Positions 22,590-32,500 of a stretch of 64,000 bases of DNA are shown here, one piece after another. The notes below the pieces were generated by a model, which saw only the letters and a list, made by a program, of their open reading frames with translations, was not told where the DNA came from and did not search any database. The DNA is taken from the NCBI RefSeq assembly GCF_002205165.1, contig NZ_NIVS01000020.1, forward strand, positions 372,001 to 436,000, read 5' to 3'. The stretch's first letter is position 1, and the number at the start of each line of letters is the position of its first letter. Made by a program: the position numbers and the translations under genes. Source of the stretch: Stenotrophomonas maltophilia. Lineage in GTDB: Bacteria > Pseudomonadota > Gammaproteobacteria > Xanthomonadales > Xanthomonadaceae.

Positions 22590-23348
22590 ATGGCTCAGAT
22601 AAGGATCGGGGTCGACCCCGACAACGCCTTCGGGCGGCAACTGACCGAGCTGGAGAAGTCGCAGCTGCCATACGCCGCGTCGCAGGCTGCCAACAAGGTG
22701 GCCTACGAGATCCGCGAGCGCTGGAAGCGGCAGGCACCGCGGGTGTTCGACAGGCCGACGCCGCTGACGGTCAATGCTGCGATGTACCGCAAGGCAACCA
22801 AGGCGCAGCCGTACGCTGAGATCTTCATTCGAGATGAGGCATTCAAGGGCACGCCGCCGGCCAAGTACCTGCTGGCCGAGGTGGATGGCGGCCAGCGCCG
22901 CCGGAAAGGCTTCGAGCGCTTGCTGCAGAGCCGTGGCCTGCTGTCTCCCACGCAGTTTGCAGTGATGGGCCGCGGCGCCCAAGCAAACCAGTTCGGCAAC
23001 GTGCCCGCCGGCCAGGTCACCAAGATTCTGTCCCAGCTGGGCGCCCAGCGTGACCGATACCAGAACCAGACCACCGTCAGCCGGAAGCGGCGACGGGGCA
23101 AGGGCAACAACCGTGATGGCGAGTACTTCGTGATCACCAAGCGCCGCGGTGCATTGCGCCCGGGCATCTATGAGCGGATCGGGCGCGGATCCGGCGTCCG
23201 CTCCATCTTCATTTTCACCAACACGGCCGCCTACACGCCGCGCTACGACATCTTCGGCATGGCCGAGGACACCTGGAAGCGCCTGATGCCGTTCTTCCTG
23301 AAGCGCGAGCTGGAGAAGGCCATGGAAACCGCGAGGCCCTTGCCTTGA
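22590..23348 (+). CDS. Minor tail protein Z-like, tail completion (252 aa)
   Basis: The product matches prophage minor tail protein Z: an N-terminal helix (LEKSQLPYAASQAANKVAYEIRERWKRQ), FDRPTPLTVNAAMYRKATK, and a very basic centre (SRKRRRGKGNN) followed by YFVITKRRGALRPGIYERIG. Z-type proteins finish the tail top for head joining. It follows the capsid gene as in lambda, except that FI/FII are not seen before it. Confidence 0.82.
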   Translation: MAQIRIGVDPDNAFGRQLTELEKSQLPYAASQAANKVAYEIRERWKRQAPRVFDRPTPLTVNAAMYRKATKAQPYAEIFIRDEAFKGTPPAKYLLAEVDGGQRRRKGFERLLQSRGLLSPTQFAVMGRGAQANQFGNVPAGQVTKILSQLGAQRDRYQNQTTVSRKRRRGKGNNRDGEYFVITKRRGALRPGIYERIGRGSGVRSIFIFTNTAAYTPRYDIFGMAEDTWKRLMPFFLKRELEKAMETARPLP

Positions 23349-23677
23349 ACCAGAGAGCTTTCATGCAGGCATTCGACGCAATCGCGTTCGGAGCCTTCCG
23401 CGCAACCGGCGTTGCCGATGCTGCCCACTACCACGAGCCGGGCACCTCCGCAGGCGTGCCGTGCACGGTGCTGCTCGACGAAGGCGTTGAGCAGTTCACA
23501 CCGGACGATGTGGCGCCGATCGCGACCACCATCGACCGGGTCACGCTGCAGCTGGCCGAGGTCACTCCGCGGGCGGGTGGCGTGGTAAGCATCGACGGCA
23601 CCGGCCGCCGGCTGAAGCTGGTGCAGAAGATCCGTGCCGACGAGTCGACGGCGGTGTGGGAGGTGGCCAATGTCTGA
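23345..23677 (+). CDS. Head-tail adaptor/connector-like protein (gpFII-like position)
   Basis: The likely start is TTG 23345, overlapping the Z stop (TTGA) with GAGG 10 bases ahead; ATG 23363 would give 104 aa. The 110-residue product is predicted beta-rich after an N-terminal helix (YHEPGTSAGVPCTVLLDEGVEQF). Size and position between Z and U suggest an FII-like adaptor, but the match is weak. Confidence 0.65.
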   Translation: MNQRAFMQAFDAIAFGAFRATGVADAAHYHEPGTSAGVPCTVLLDEGVEQFTPDDVAPIATTIDRVTLQLAEVTPRAGGVVSIDGTGRRLKLVQKIRADESTAVWEVANV

Positions 23678-24125
23678 GCCTATACCCAGCCCCCGGCGCC
23701 AGCTGCTGGTAGCCATGGGCAAAACGCTGCAGATGATCAGCACCAAGAACGGCTACCTGACCGAAGCTGGTGCCGGGTGGACGCTGGAACCGACACCGGG
23801 CGACCAGGAGACCCAGGCGGTGCTGACGGCCGTGATCGAGAAGCAGCAGCGCCCCGAGACCCCCTCCAAGACCACCACGCACCGGCTGACGACCGTGAGC
23901 GTCATCGCCAAGGTGCCAGCCAACACGGAGGGCTACCAACAGGCGCTGGACGACTTGGTGACCGACATCGAGGCGGCGATGGACAGCCGCGAAGTGGCCC
24001 GGAACTTCCCCGATGGCATCCAGGTGCCGGTCTACGTCGGCATGGAGCCGCTGATGCCGGAGAAGGCCAGCGCCGGCTGGGTGGGCGCACTGCTCACCTA
24101 CCAGTCCCACATCCCCAAGAAATAA
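23670..24125 (+). CDS. Tail terminator, gpU-like (151 aa)
   Basis: ATG 23670 overlaps the previous stop by 8 bp. Size (gpU is 131) and the pattern HRLTTVSVIAKVPANTEGYQQALDDLVTDIEAAMD, a beta strand then the helix of U-type hexameric tail terminators, support this. It lies directly ahead of the tube protein, as U precedes V in lambda. Confidence 0.78.
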   Translation: MSEPIPSPRRQLLVAMGKTLQMISTKNGYLTEAGAGWTLEPTPGDQETQAVLTAVIEKQQRPETPSKTTTHRLTTVSVIAKVPANTEGYQQALDDLVTDIEAAMDSREVARNFPDGIQVPVYVGMEPLMPEKASAGWVGALLTYQSHIPKK

Positions 24126-24161
24126 CCCGCCGCACAGCGGCAACCCAACTGGAGAGCCACC

Positions 24162-24917
24162 ATGGCCGAAGATTACAGCTACCTGGGCAGCGGCATCATC
24201 GTGATCCGCGAGTGGAACACGGCCGATCCGTTCTTGGAGATCGGCAACGTTTCTGCATACACCGTCGCGCCCCAGACCAATACCCTCGAGCTGGCCGACT
24301 ACCAAAATCCGGGCGGCGGCACGGCCAGCCGTGTCGATCGCGTGACTGGCTACAACCTCAACTACACCTTCCACGACTTCAATCCGGAGAACTTCGCCCG
24401 GGCAACTCGCGGCAAGGCCAGCAGCATTGCCGCTGGCACCGTCCCCGATGAGCTGGTGCTGGCCGTGCCGGGGAGCTATGCGCCCCTGTCGCGCTTGGCG
24501 TCTGAAGTCACCGGCGTGAAGCCGGTGACCGGCGCCACGATCTACGAGGCAGGCAAGGACTACCGTTTCGAGCGCGGCATGCTGTTCATTCCGGCAGGAT
24601 CGGCCATCGTGGCACCGTCCCTGGCCGGCACGCCAAACATCAAGGTCACCTTCAAGAATGCAGAGCTGGGCCACGTGGAAGCGGCGGTCACCTCGCAGAA
24701 GTTCTACGAGATGCAGTTCTATGGCGCCAATGAAGCCCGTGGCGGCAAGATGGTGCGCCTGGTCGCACACAAGGTCACCGGCGGTGTGATCGAGAGCATG
24801 GGGCTGATCGGTAACGAGTTCGGCGCCGGCAGCGTGCCCGGTGCACTGCTCAAGGATGCGTCGAAGGCAACCGGCTCGGACAAGTCGGCGTACTTCTACT
24901 GGCAGCAGGAGAAGTAA
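24162..24917 (+). CDS. Major tail tube protein, gpV-like (251 aa)
   Basis: Starts at ATG 24162 after GGAG, 36 bp beyond the U-like stop. The 251-residue protein (gpV is 246) has the tube-protein pattern VSAYTVAPQTNTLELADYQNPGGG and ends in a strand-rich part. It polymerises around the tape measure to form the flexible tail. The G gene begins 3 bp after its stop. Confidence 0.85.
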   Translation: MAEDYSYLGSGIIVIREWNTADPFLEIGNVSAYTVAPQTNTLELADYQNPGGGTASRVDRVTGYNLNYTFHDFNPENFARATRGKASSIAAGTVPDELVLAVPGSYAPLSRLASEVTGVKPVTGATIYEAGKDYRFERGMLFIPAGSAIVAPSLAGTPNIKVTFKNAELGHVEAAVTSQKFYEMQFYGANEARGGKMVRLVAHKVTGGVIESMGLIGNEFGAGSVPGALLKDASKATGSDKSAYFYWQQEK

Positions 24918-24920
24918 GCC

Positions 24921-25343
24921 GTGTCGGAACTGGACGTGATCATCCCGCCGGCTCGCACCGTGCGCTTTCGCGGCGAGCAACTGGAGGTAACCCCCCTTCG
25001 CCTGCAGCAGATCGGGCCCTTCATCACGGCCAGCCGCACCATCATCGCCCGGGTGGCGATGATGGCCGGCGCGGTCGATACGGCACCGGCCGCCGCCACG
25101 GGGGCCATTTTGCTGGACCTGCTCGAGCAGGACAGCGCAGAGCTTGCTGGTGCACTGGCCGTTGCTGTTGGCCGTGACGCGGAATGGATCGCCGGGGGCA
25201 CCCTGGACGAAGTCGCCGACTTGCTCGAGGCAGTCGTCGGGCTCAATCGCGATTTTTTCGCCCATCGCCTGCGTCGTCTTCTGATGCAGGCCAAACCGCT
25301 GGCGGAAGAGAGTACGGACTCGGCGACGTCGTCCAGTTCCTGA
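24921..25343 (+). CDS. Tail assembly chaperone G (140 aa)
   Basis: GTG 24921, 3 bp after the tube gene. The product is helical and Ala/Leu-rich, the usual profile of siphophage G chaperones that coat the tape measure. It contains the heptamer T-TTT-TTC in frame at Asp-Phe-Phe (25253-25259), 84 bases before its stop, where a fraction of ribosomes should shift to make GT. Confidence 0.85.
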   Translation: MSELDVIIPPARTVRFRGEQLEVTPLRLQQIGPFITASRTIIARVAMMAGAVDTAPAAATGAILLDLLEQDSAELAGALAVAVGRDAEWIAGGTLDEVADLLEAVVGLNRDFFAHRLRRLLMQAKPLAEESTDSATSSSS

Positions 25344-25567
25344 TCGCCCGCGGCCACCGTTTGCCGGAAGTAGTCACATACACCTTGGCGCAACTGCGCG
25401 GCTTCATGGAGGCAGCCGCTCAGGATGACCTTGATCGAGTCGCCCAATTCGCCGTGGCCACCCGCATGGCGATGGGTGCGGAGCCGGCGGACTGGCAGAA
25501 GTACCTGACCGCATTGAGCGGCCAGGCCCCGGCGCAGCAGAAACAAGGAACCACCACTCATGGCTGA
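24921..25567 (+). CDS. Tail assembly chaperone GT, -1 frameshift product
   Basis: Shifting -1 at 25253-25259 joins G residues to an open frame that has no good start of its own: [16 protein letters not shown]..., then [38 protein letters not shown] and a stop at 25567. The T domain overlaps the tape-measure start by 8 bp. G and GT in a fixed ratio assemble the tape measure in lambda; direction (-1), location near the G end and frame relation all match. Confidence 0.83.
25253..25259 (+). other. Slippery heptamer T TTT TTC for the G/GT frameshift
   Basis: In the G frame the codons read GAT TTT TTC, so the heptamer obeys X-XXY-YYZ and allows both tRNAs to re-pair after a -1 slip. It lies where the two open frames overlap and before the G stop at 25343. 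Lambda uses GGGAAAG at the equivalent place. Confidence 0.85.
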
Positions 25568-28328
25568 CCCTTCAGCGAATCTGCGCGTCCGCATCAGTGC
25601 GGACCTGGCTGACATCAGGCAGGGGCTGGGCGTGCTTACCCGGCAGCTGCGCGAGGTGCGTACCGAAGCGGCCCGGCCGCTGCCGGTAAAGAACAACATC
25701 ACCGATCTGGGCATCTCCGCCGGCCAAACCGCGCAGGCGATGAGGCAGCTGCCGGCGCAGTTCACCGACATCTTCACCAGTTTGCAGGGCGGAATGCCGT
25801 TCTTCACGGTGCTGGTGCAGCAGGGTGGCCAGATCAAGGACAGCTTCGGCGGTGTCGGGCCGGCCCTTAAGGGCGTGTCGTCGGCGCTGATGGGGATGGT
25901 CACTCCCTATACCGTGGCCGCCGCTGCGGTTGGCCTGGTGGTGGTGGCGTGGTACAGCGCAGAGAAGCAGACGGAGGCGTATACCAAAGCGCTGGTGCTG
26001 TCGCGCAACGAGGCCGCTGCAACGACGCTGACGCTGGTGAACATGGCGCAGAAGACCAGCGATGCGCTGAAGGTGTCCGCGGGGGCCGGCGCGGAGGCGG
26101 CGCAGGCCGTCGGATCGAGCGGGAAGATCGCCGAGCAGAACCTTCAGGCCGTTGCGAACGCCGCGGTGGCCATGAAGGAGATCAGCGGGCAGGCGCTGGA
26201 GGACACCATCGCGCTGTACGCGAAGCTGGCTGAAGATCCGGTCAAGAATGCCCAGAAGCTCAACGAGCAGGTCAACTTCATGACCGTGGCGCTCTATGAG
26301 CAGGTCAAGGCGCTGCAGGAACAGGGGCGTAACCAGGACGCGGTGACCGTAATCACCCGCGCAGCAGCAGACGAAACAGTCATGGCGCTGGCAAAGGTTC
26401 GCGCCAGCCAGAACCCTGTGATCCGTGGCTTCAAGGACTTGTGGACGGAAGCCACAAAGGCCTGGCACGCGATGCAGGTGAATGCGGGCTTCGGTCCGCA
26501 GGCCGACCAGATGCAGAGGATGCTTGCAGACAACCGTCGTGACGTCGCCCGGCTGAATGCTTTGGAAGCATCTAAAGATCCCATGGCCCGCAACCCGATG
26601 GTGATCTCGGCGCTCGAGAAGGACATAAAGGAGCGGTCTGCCAAGATCAAGGCGCTGGCGACAGACCTCATCAAAGAGCGCAAGGACGCCGAGGTAAAGA
26701 CGGCAGAAAATGCGAGCGTTGAATATCTCCAACGCACCGACGCGATTATCGATTCGCAGGCAAGCAAAGAGCAGAAGAAAAAAGACGAAATAGCTCGAAT
26801 CAACGGTGAAGCGGAAAAGGTTCGGCGCCAAGCTGAAGCCGCGGGACTGATTGAACAGGTAAGGTTGATCGAGGAACGCCGAGCAGCAGCAGTCGCCGCG
26901 ATCGAGAAGAAGTACAAGGAGAAGCCGAAAGCCGGGAACGGTTCGGCCACGCGCGCTGCTGGCCTGCAAGGCTACAAGGATGACTTGGTTGCCGAGCAGG
27001 CCGAGATCACCGCTGGCACGCAGCTGCTGCGCGCGCAGTTCTCGGCGCGTGAAATCACCGCGGCTCAGTACTACGGCCGCATGCGTGAGCTGGTGCAGAA
27101 GACTGCAGATGTTCAGGCTAAGTCGCTGGAGCAGCAAGTTGCATACCTGCAGAGGCAGGTGGTAGCCGGAAAGGAAGCCATTGGCGTTAACCGCCAGATC
27201 GGTGAGCTTGAAGCTCGTCTTGCGAAGGTTCGAACTGATGGTGCAGCGGCGCTGCAGGTGCTTTCGACCGAAGAGTCTGCTGCCGTGCGGGCTAGAACTA
27301 GCGTCATCGCCGCGTATACAAATGCCCTTGATGCGAGCAACCAGGCTCTGGAGCGTCAGCTGTCTACCCAGGCCCAAAAAGTCGGGATGGGAGATCGCGA
27401 GTACGAGATTCAGCAGCGAATCAACGACGCGTATGCAGATCAAGCAGACAAGTTGCGTGAGCTCCAGCTTCAGCTCAACGCGGGGCAGGTTGACCAAGAG
27501 ACTTTCGAGCAAGAGCGGGCAATTCTGACGGCAAAGACCCTTGACCGGCTGCAGCTGATCAAGGACGGGTATGAGGAATTGCGCCAGGCGGAAGGCAACT
27601 GGTTGTCGGGGGCAGCCGCAGCGTGGGCCAACTATCAGCAAGAAGCGAACAACTACGCCCAGCAGATGGGCAGTGTGGTGGGCGGTGTAATCGGTGGATT
27701 CGAAGATGCCTGGGTAAAGTTCACGACCACTGGCAAGCTCAGCTTCTCCGACCTCACCAGGTCGGTACTGGCCGACCTGGCTCGAATCGCCGCCCGGCAG
27801 GCCACCATGGGCATCGCCAATGCCTTTGCCAGCATGTGGGGAGGTGGTGTCACTGCCGCGGGAAATCAGGCCGTCACTTCCGGCACGAGCAGCATCAACA
27901 ACGAGCTGTTCCAGAAAATGCGCCTGGGCGGTGGGTACTCCTCCGGCGGATACACCGGAAATGGTGGCGTGAACGAGCCTGCGGGCGTCGTGCACAAGGG
28001 CGAAGTGGTCTGGTCCCAGGCCGACGTTGCCCGCGCCGGCGGCGTTGGTATCGTTGAGGCCATGCGGCAGGGCCTGCGCGGCTACGCAGACGGCGGTCCT
28101 GTCGGCGGAGGTTCACCCTCCGGTTCGTACGGCGGATCCATCAACGTTCGTGTGTTGAACGCGCCGGAAGGCACCACTGCATCGGCCAGCCGCAACGAAC
28201 AGGGTGGCTTCGACATCGACGTTCTGCTTGGCCAGGTCGACAGCTTCATCGGTGGCCGGGTCGCCGGTGGAACGGGCGCAACTTATGCAGGTATGAAAGG
28301 CCGGTTTGGCCTGAAGGACAGTGTCTGA
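25560..28328 (+). CDS. Tail tape-measure protein, gpH-like (922 aa)
   Basis: The largest tail gene between GT and the tip genes. The N-terminus reads [26 protein letters not shown] with the TMP motif [27 protein letters not shown] (about residues 75-105) and a hydrophobic segment ([15 protein letters not shown], about 118-132). Long charged helices fill about 140-720, then the C-terminal lambda-family part ([14 protein letters not shown] ... [26 protein letters not shown]). Length sets the tail at about 140 nm by the usual 1.5 Angstrom per residue rule. Confidence 0.92.
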   Translation: MADPSANLRVRISADLADIRQGLGVLTRQLREVRTEAARPLPVKNNITDLGISAGQTAQAMRQLPAQFTDIFTSLQGGMPFFTVLVQQGGQIKDSFGGVGPALKGVSSALMGMVTPYTVAAAAVGLVVVAWYSAEKQTEAYTKALVLSRNEAAATTLTLVNMAQKTSDALKVSAGAGAEAAQAVGSSGKIAEQNLQAVANAAVAMKEISGQALEDTIALYAKLAEDPVKNAQKLNEQVNFMTVALYEQVKALQEQGRNQDAVTVITRAAADETVMALAKVRASQNPVIRGFKDLWTEATKAWHAMQVNAGFGPQADQMQRMLADNRRDVARLNALEASKDPMARNPMVISALEKDIKERSAKIKALATDLIKERKDAEVKTAENASVEYLQRTDAIIDSQASKEQKKKDEIARINGEAEKVRRQAEAAGLIEQVRLIEERRAAAVAAIEKKYKEKPKAGNGSATRAAGLQGYKDDLVAEQAEITAGTQLLRAQFSAREITAAQYYGRMRELVQKTADVQAKSLEQQVAYLQRQVVAGKEAIGVNRQIGELEARLAKVRTDGAAALQVLSTEESAAVRARTSVIAAYTNALDASNQALERQLSTQAQKVGMGDREYEIQQRINDAYADQADKLRELQLQLNAGQVDQETFEQERAILTAKTLDRLQLIKDGYEELRQAEGNWLSGAAAAWANYQQEANNYAQQMGSVVGGVIGGFEDAWVKFTTTGKLSFSDLTRSVLADLARIAARQATMGIANAFASMWGGGVTAAGNQAVTSGTSSINNELFQKMRLGGGYSSGGYTGNGGVNEPAGVVHKGEVVWSQADVARAGGVGIVEAMRQGLRGYADGGPVGGGSPSGSYGGSINVRVLNAPEGTTASASRNEQGGFDIDVLLGQVDSFIGGRVAGGTGATYAGMKGRFGLKDSV

Positions 28329-28684
28329 TGGCTTCACTTCCGAGCGTAGCCCGCGTGATGTTCGAAGGGCAAAAGCGCTCCTTCGACCCGTCTGTACTGA
28401 GGACCGAGATGGAACGGGGCGTGCCAAAGCAGCGCGTGCAAAACACGCAGGTGCTGATGAAGCAGGCGATGGTGCTCTATTTCAGCAGTGCCGAGGATGT
28501 GGAAGCCTTCGATACCTGGTACATGGGAGACATCAAGCGCATTGGCTGGTTCACGATGATCCACCCGTTCACGGGCAAGCAGATCACGGCCAGGTTCGAG
28601 AACGGTGCACTGGGTGACCTTGTGCCGGATGAAAAGCTGCCCGGTGACTATCGAATGGACGCGGTCGTGGAGTACTTGCGATGA
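28328..28684 (+). CDS. Minor tail protein, gpM-like position (118 aa)
   Basis: ATG overlaps the tape-measure stop by 1 bp (TGATG) and its stop overlaps the next ATG. The 118-residue product (RVMFEGQKRSFDPSVLRTEMERG ... FTMIHPFTGKQITARFENG) has the size of lambda gpM (109) and sits at the same place between H and L. Confidence 0.75.
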   Translation: MASLPSVARVMFEGQKRSFDPSVLRTEMERGVPKQRVQNTQVLMKQAMVLYFSSAEDVEAFDTWYMGDIKRIGWFTMIHPFTGKQITARFENGALGDLVPDEKLPGDYRMDAVVEYLR

Positions 28685-29145
28685 CGACTTTTACCGAGCG
28701 ACGGCAGCGGGTGACCGATACGGCCGGAATCTTGTTGTTCCTCGAGATCTCCGCGCCTTCTCTCCCGAACCCCTTGCGCATCGTCAACGACACCCAGGAT
28801 TGGACCAGTAAGGGTGTGGTCTACCTCGGGGCCCCGTTCGACTTCAAGCTACCCAACGACACAAAGGGCCAGACCCCACGTGCGCAGTTGGTGGTCGACA
28901 ACGTCGGGCGCGGTATTTCCGAAGACCTCGAATCCATCGGACCCAACGAAGTGCTGATGGCCAGGCTGATGGTTTCCGATCGGGCTGACCCGAACACCAT
29001 CGAGCGCGACTACTTCTTGCCGGTGAGCAGCGTGACCATCACCGGTGCGACGGCATCGGCGCAGTGCGGCGTGGACTACATCATGCGCCAGCAGGCGGTA
29101 AAGCTCAGGGCAAACCAGTTCACGCTACCGGGAATCTTCACGTGA
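28681..29145 (+). CDS. DUF1833 minor tail protein, gpL-like (154 aa)
   Basis: Matches DUF1833 (TAGILLFLEISAPSLPNPLRIVNDTQDWTS, GVVYLGAPFDFKLPND, AQLVVDNVGRGISEDLES). These proteins occupy the gpL position at the tail tip of lambda-like phages. ATGA overlap at the start and GTGA overlap at the end show tight coupling with M- and K-like genes. Confidence 0.85.
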   Translation: MTTFTERRQRVTDTAGILLFLEISAPSLPNPLRIVNDTQDWTSKGVVYLGAPFDFKLPNDTKGQTPRAQLVVDNVGRGISEDLESIGPNEVLMARLMVSDRADPNTIERDYFLPVSSVTITGATASAQCGVDYIMRQQAVKLRANQFTLPGIFT

Positions 29146-29540
29146 AGCTGGTAGATGTGGAGCGCTTTGTCGGCCTGCCGTATAGCGCCGACGACTTCGA
29201 CTGCGCGGACCTGGTGATGCTCGTCCAGCGGGAGCTTTTCAGTCGTGAGGTGGTGGTTCCTGGCCGACGCCCGCGCGGCGTGCAGGGAGCTGCCGAGCTT
29301 GGCGAGCTCTCCAAACCGTTCGCCAAGCCCAGAGAGGGGCCGCCGATCGATGGCGACCTGGTGCTGATGATTGAAGTACTTCAGAAACGCCCCGGCCATG
29401 CCGGGGTTTTCTTTTTCCTTGCCCATGAGGCGTGGGTGCTCCACGCCAACGAAAAGAACGGTTGTGCGGTCCTGCACCGCGTCCGTGATCTGCCCGACTT
29501 CGGGCTGAGAATCGAGGGATTTTACGAATGGCTGAATTGA
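29142..29540 (+). CDS. NlpC/P60-like tail-tip peptidase, gpK-like (132 aa)
   Basis: GTG 29142 is fixed by the GTGA overlap. Catalytic Cys is in DDFDCADLV (about residue 21) and the His in GHAGVFFF (about residue 85), with a later His in VLHANEKNG, the NlpC/P60 triad order. It probably cleaves peptide cross-links in the host wall during DNA entry. Unusually, a terminator-like hairpin is embedded in its coding sequence at 29,390-29,416. The last 13 bp overlap the giant tail-tip gene. Confidence 0.85.
   Translation: MKLVDVERFVGLPYSADDFDCADLVMLVQRELFSREVVVPGRRPRGVQGAAELGELSKPFAKPREGPPIDGDLVLMIEVLQKRPGHAGVFFFLAHEAWVLHANEKNGCAVLHRVRDLPDFGLRIEGFYEWLN
29390..29416 (+). terminator. Intrinsic-terminator-like hairpin inside the gpK-like gene
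   Basis: CCCCGGC (29390-29396), CAT, GCCGGGG (29400-29406), then TTTTCTTTTT. It encodes RPGHAGVFFF, including the catalytic His, so the amino acids alone may explain it; but stem, loop and U-rich tract are all terminator-grade and lie just upstream of the 7.5-kb tail-tip gene, where attenuation would matter. Confidence 0.5.
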
Positions 29541-32500
29541 ACGCGCTCTCTGCGTGCCCGCCGTCTCTGGTCGTCACCCCGCACCCGGTGACCTTGGAGG
29601 GCCAGCAGCGGATCGCCGCTGAGCTGCTGCCGCGGGAAACGCTGGGGCATTTCTTGGCCAGGACAGTGCCCGATTACGGGAGCGACGCGTGGGAGGTACG
29701 GATCAACGGCGTCCGCGTGCCCCACCAGATCATCGACAAGGTGAGGCCCAAGGGCGGCACGGTCATCGAGGTTCGTGGAACCGTTGGTCGCACGGCGCTG
29801 CTGATCGTCGCCATGGTCGCCCTGACCATCTTCACTGCAGGTGTCGGCACGGCCATGCTGGCTGCCGGCTACAGCGCTATGGCGGCCGGGATGGCGCAGG
29901 CCGCGATCTATGCGGTCGGGTCGCTGCTGATCAACAAGGTTCTGGGCCCGAAGAAGCCCAAGCAGTACGAGAGCGACGCAGCTACCGTTTACACGATTGG
30001 CTCGGCCCGCAACCAGGCGCGTCCGTATGAACCGCTGCCGCTGGTGCTGGGGAACATTCGCATTGCGCCGGACATCGCCAGCCAACCGTATTCATTCTAC
30101 GAGGCAAACGAGCAGTTCATGGCGATGGTGCTGACGCCGGGCATCAACGTGGCGCGCGTGGAGGCGATGTTCAACGGCGACGCCCTGCTTTCGACCTTTG
30201 AAGGCGTGCAGGTGTGGCACAGCGGCTTCCCCCGCATGCCGGAAGAGAGAATCCCGCTCTACAGCAACGTCGATACGATCGCTGGCGGCGCGCTGGACGC
30301 GGAGAAGGGCCAGCCCAGCGACTGGGTTCAGCGCACCAGCTCGGTCAGCACCATCCGGCTGCAGCTCGACTTCGACTACATGCTGTTTGACACCACCAGC
30401 AAGGGCAAGCCGAAGAACAACCAGGAGACGATCGAGGTCCAGTATCGAACTGTCGGCGCTCCGAATTGGCGAGTGTTCGGCAGCTTCCCCTTGGTGAGCC
30501 AGAGCCAGAAGCAACAGCGTCGCACGTACGCTCTGGACGTTGCACCTGGGCAGTACGAGGTGCGGGCGCGTATTGCGGGACGCAACACGGATGGCTCGGG
30601 AGCCACTAGCGACTTCACGTGGTCGGCGCTGAAGAGCATCCAAACCGACGGGGCGAGCTACGCGGGTATTCCCCGCATCGGCATTCGCATCAAGGCCACT
30701 GGTCAGCTGAACGGTGCACCCGATGAACTGCGTTGTGTGGCCTATGCCGCACCAATACCGGTGTGGAAGGGCGCCGAGTGGGTCACCGAAGAATCCAGCA
30801 ACCCTGGCGCCCAGATCCTTGCGTACGCGCGCGGCATTCGCGATCCAGGCGGCAATCTGATCGCGGGGCTGGGTCTGCTGGATGCCCAGATCGATATCGC
30901 GGCGCTGCAAGCGTTCATGCTGCACTGCGCGGCCTCCAAGTACACCTACGACAACGTGATTCGTGACACCCGTAGCCATGACGACGTGCTGCAGGCGATC
31001 GCGCTCGCAGGCTTCGGCAACGTGACCTGGGCGGCCGGTCGCCTGTCGGTCGTATGGGCGGCGGACGAACAGCCGCTGTCGGGCGTGGTCAACATGGCCA
31101 CAATCAAGAAGGGTCAGTTCCAGATCGATTACACGCTGGCCAATGCGGCCGATGGCATCGAGTTCACCTACGTGGACCGCTCTGACTGGTCAAGCAAGAC
31201 GCTCAGGGTGACTGCCCCCGGCGTCCAGACCATGCTGAACCCGGCCCAGGTTTCGGGTGAGGGCATCACCACCGAAGAGCACGCGGCCAAGATGGCGCGG
31301 TATCACTTGGCGCAGTCCCTGTACCAGTACAAGGACATTTCCTTCAGCACCGATATCGAGCACCTGAGCTACCGGAGGATGTCGGTGCTGGCACTGCAGC
31401 ACGACCTGACGCAATGGGGCTTCGGTGGCAGGCTGGTTTCCGCCGCCCGCGATGGATCCGCTGTGGTGCTGAAGCTGGACGACCAGGTCCGTGCCCCGGC
31501 CACGGGCAACAGCTTCATCGGGCTCCGTATCCCTGGCGAACTGGTATATCGCGTGTTCCGCGTCGCCAGTTTCGCCGGCGAGACGGATCAGATTCGGCTG
31601 GCTGATCCTTGGCCGGCTGACGCGCCGCTTCCGGGCAACACCGATGAAAACCCGGCCCACGACACCATCTGGATCTTCGATTTCAAGCAGACGCCGGGCT
31701 ACCGCGTGCGCGTGGTAGGCATTGAGCCGGAGTCCGACCTGAAGGGCGCATCTGTTTCGGTGGTGCCAGAGGGGCCGGAGTTCTGGCGGTACGTCGAGTC
31801 TGGCCAATACATCCCGGCGCCCAATGGCTCGCTGCTGCAGACCCGGCCGGTGGCCAGCAATCTGCGCGTCACCGAACAGCAGGTTGTGCAGGGAGATACG
31901 GTCTTCACCGAGCTCACCGCGACCTTTGATGTGTCCGGCCCTGTGGGCGAGGTCATCGTGTTGTCCGATCTCGATCAGAACAGCGAGCTCGAGCAGGTGG
32001 CGACTACCCGCACGCGCACGGCGACTTGGCGCATTCCTCAGGCTGGCGTCTACCCCATCACCGTTCGCCCCTACAGCCCCGAGGGAAATGCCGGCGTTGC
32101 GGTGACGGTGATGTACGCCACGCTTGGCGCCGACGTACCGCCGGTGCTGGTGGACATTTTCGACGTCACCGCGGTCAGCGGTGGCGTGCGGCGTTACACC
32201 TGGGGATTCCTGAGCGACACCGTGCAGTCTGCTGACTTCGCAGGTGTCGAGATCCGCTACGTAGCAGGAAAGGTGGCTGCACCTGTATGGGACCAGATGA
32301 TCCCGCTGGGTGACGACGGGTATCACGTTGCCGCCTTCGAAGCGGTTCTGCCGCCGGCGGGCGATTGGACGTTTGCATGCCGGTCGCGGAACACCTCTGG
32401 CGCCCTGTCTGAGGCCAGCCGAGTTGTCCAGAAGACGCTGGGCGCCAATCTCGGCGAGGTAATCGGTGATTTGGTCGAAGATCTGGACGAGCAGACCCGC

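Noticed and set aside
25572-27995. 807-residue minus-strand open frame
   Set aside because: Antisense of the tape-measure gene in high-GC DNA; composition (Leu/Arg/His/Cys) is not protein-like and there is no ribosome-binding site.
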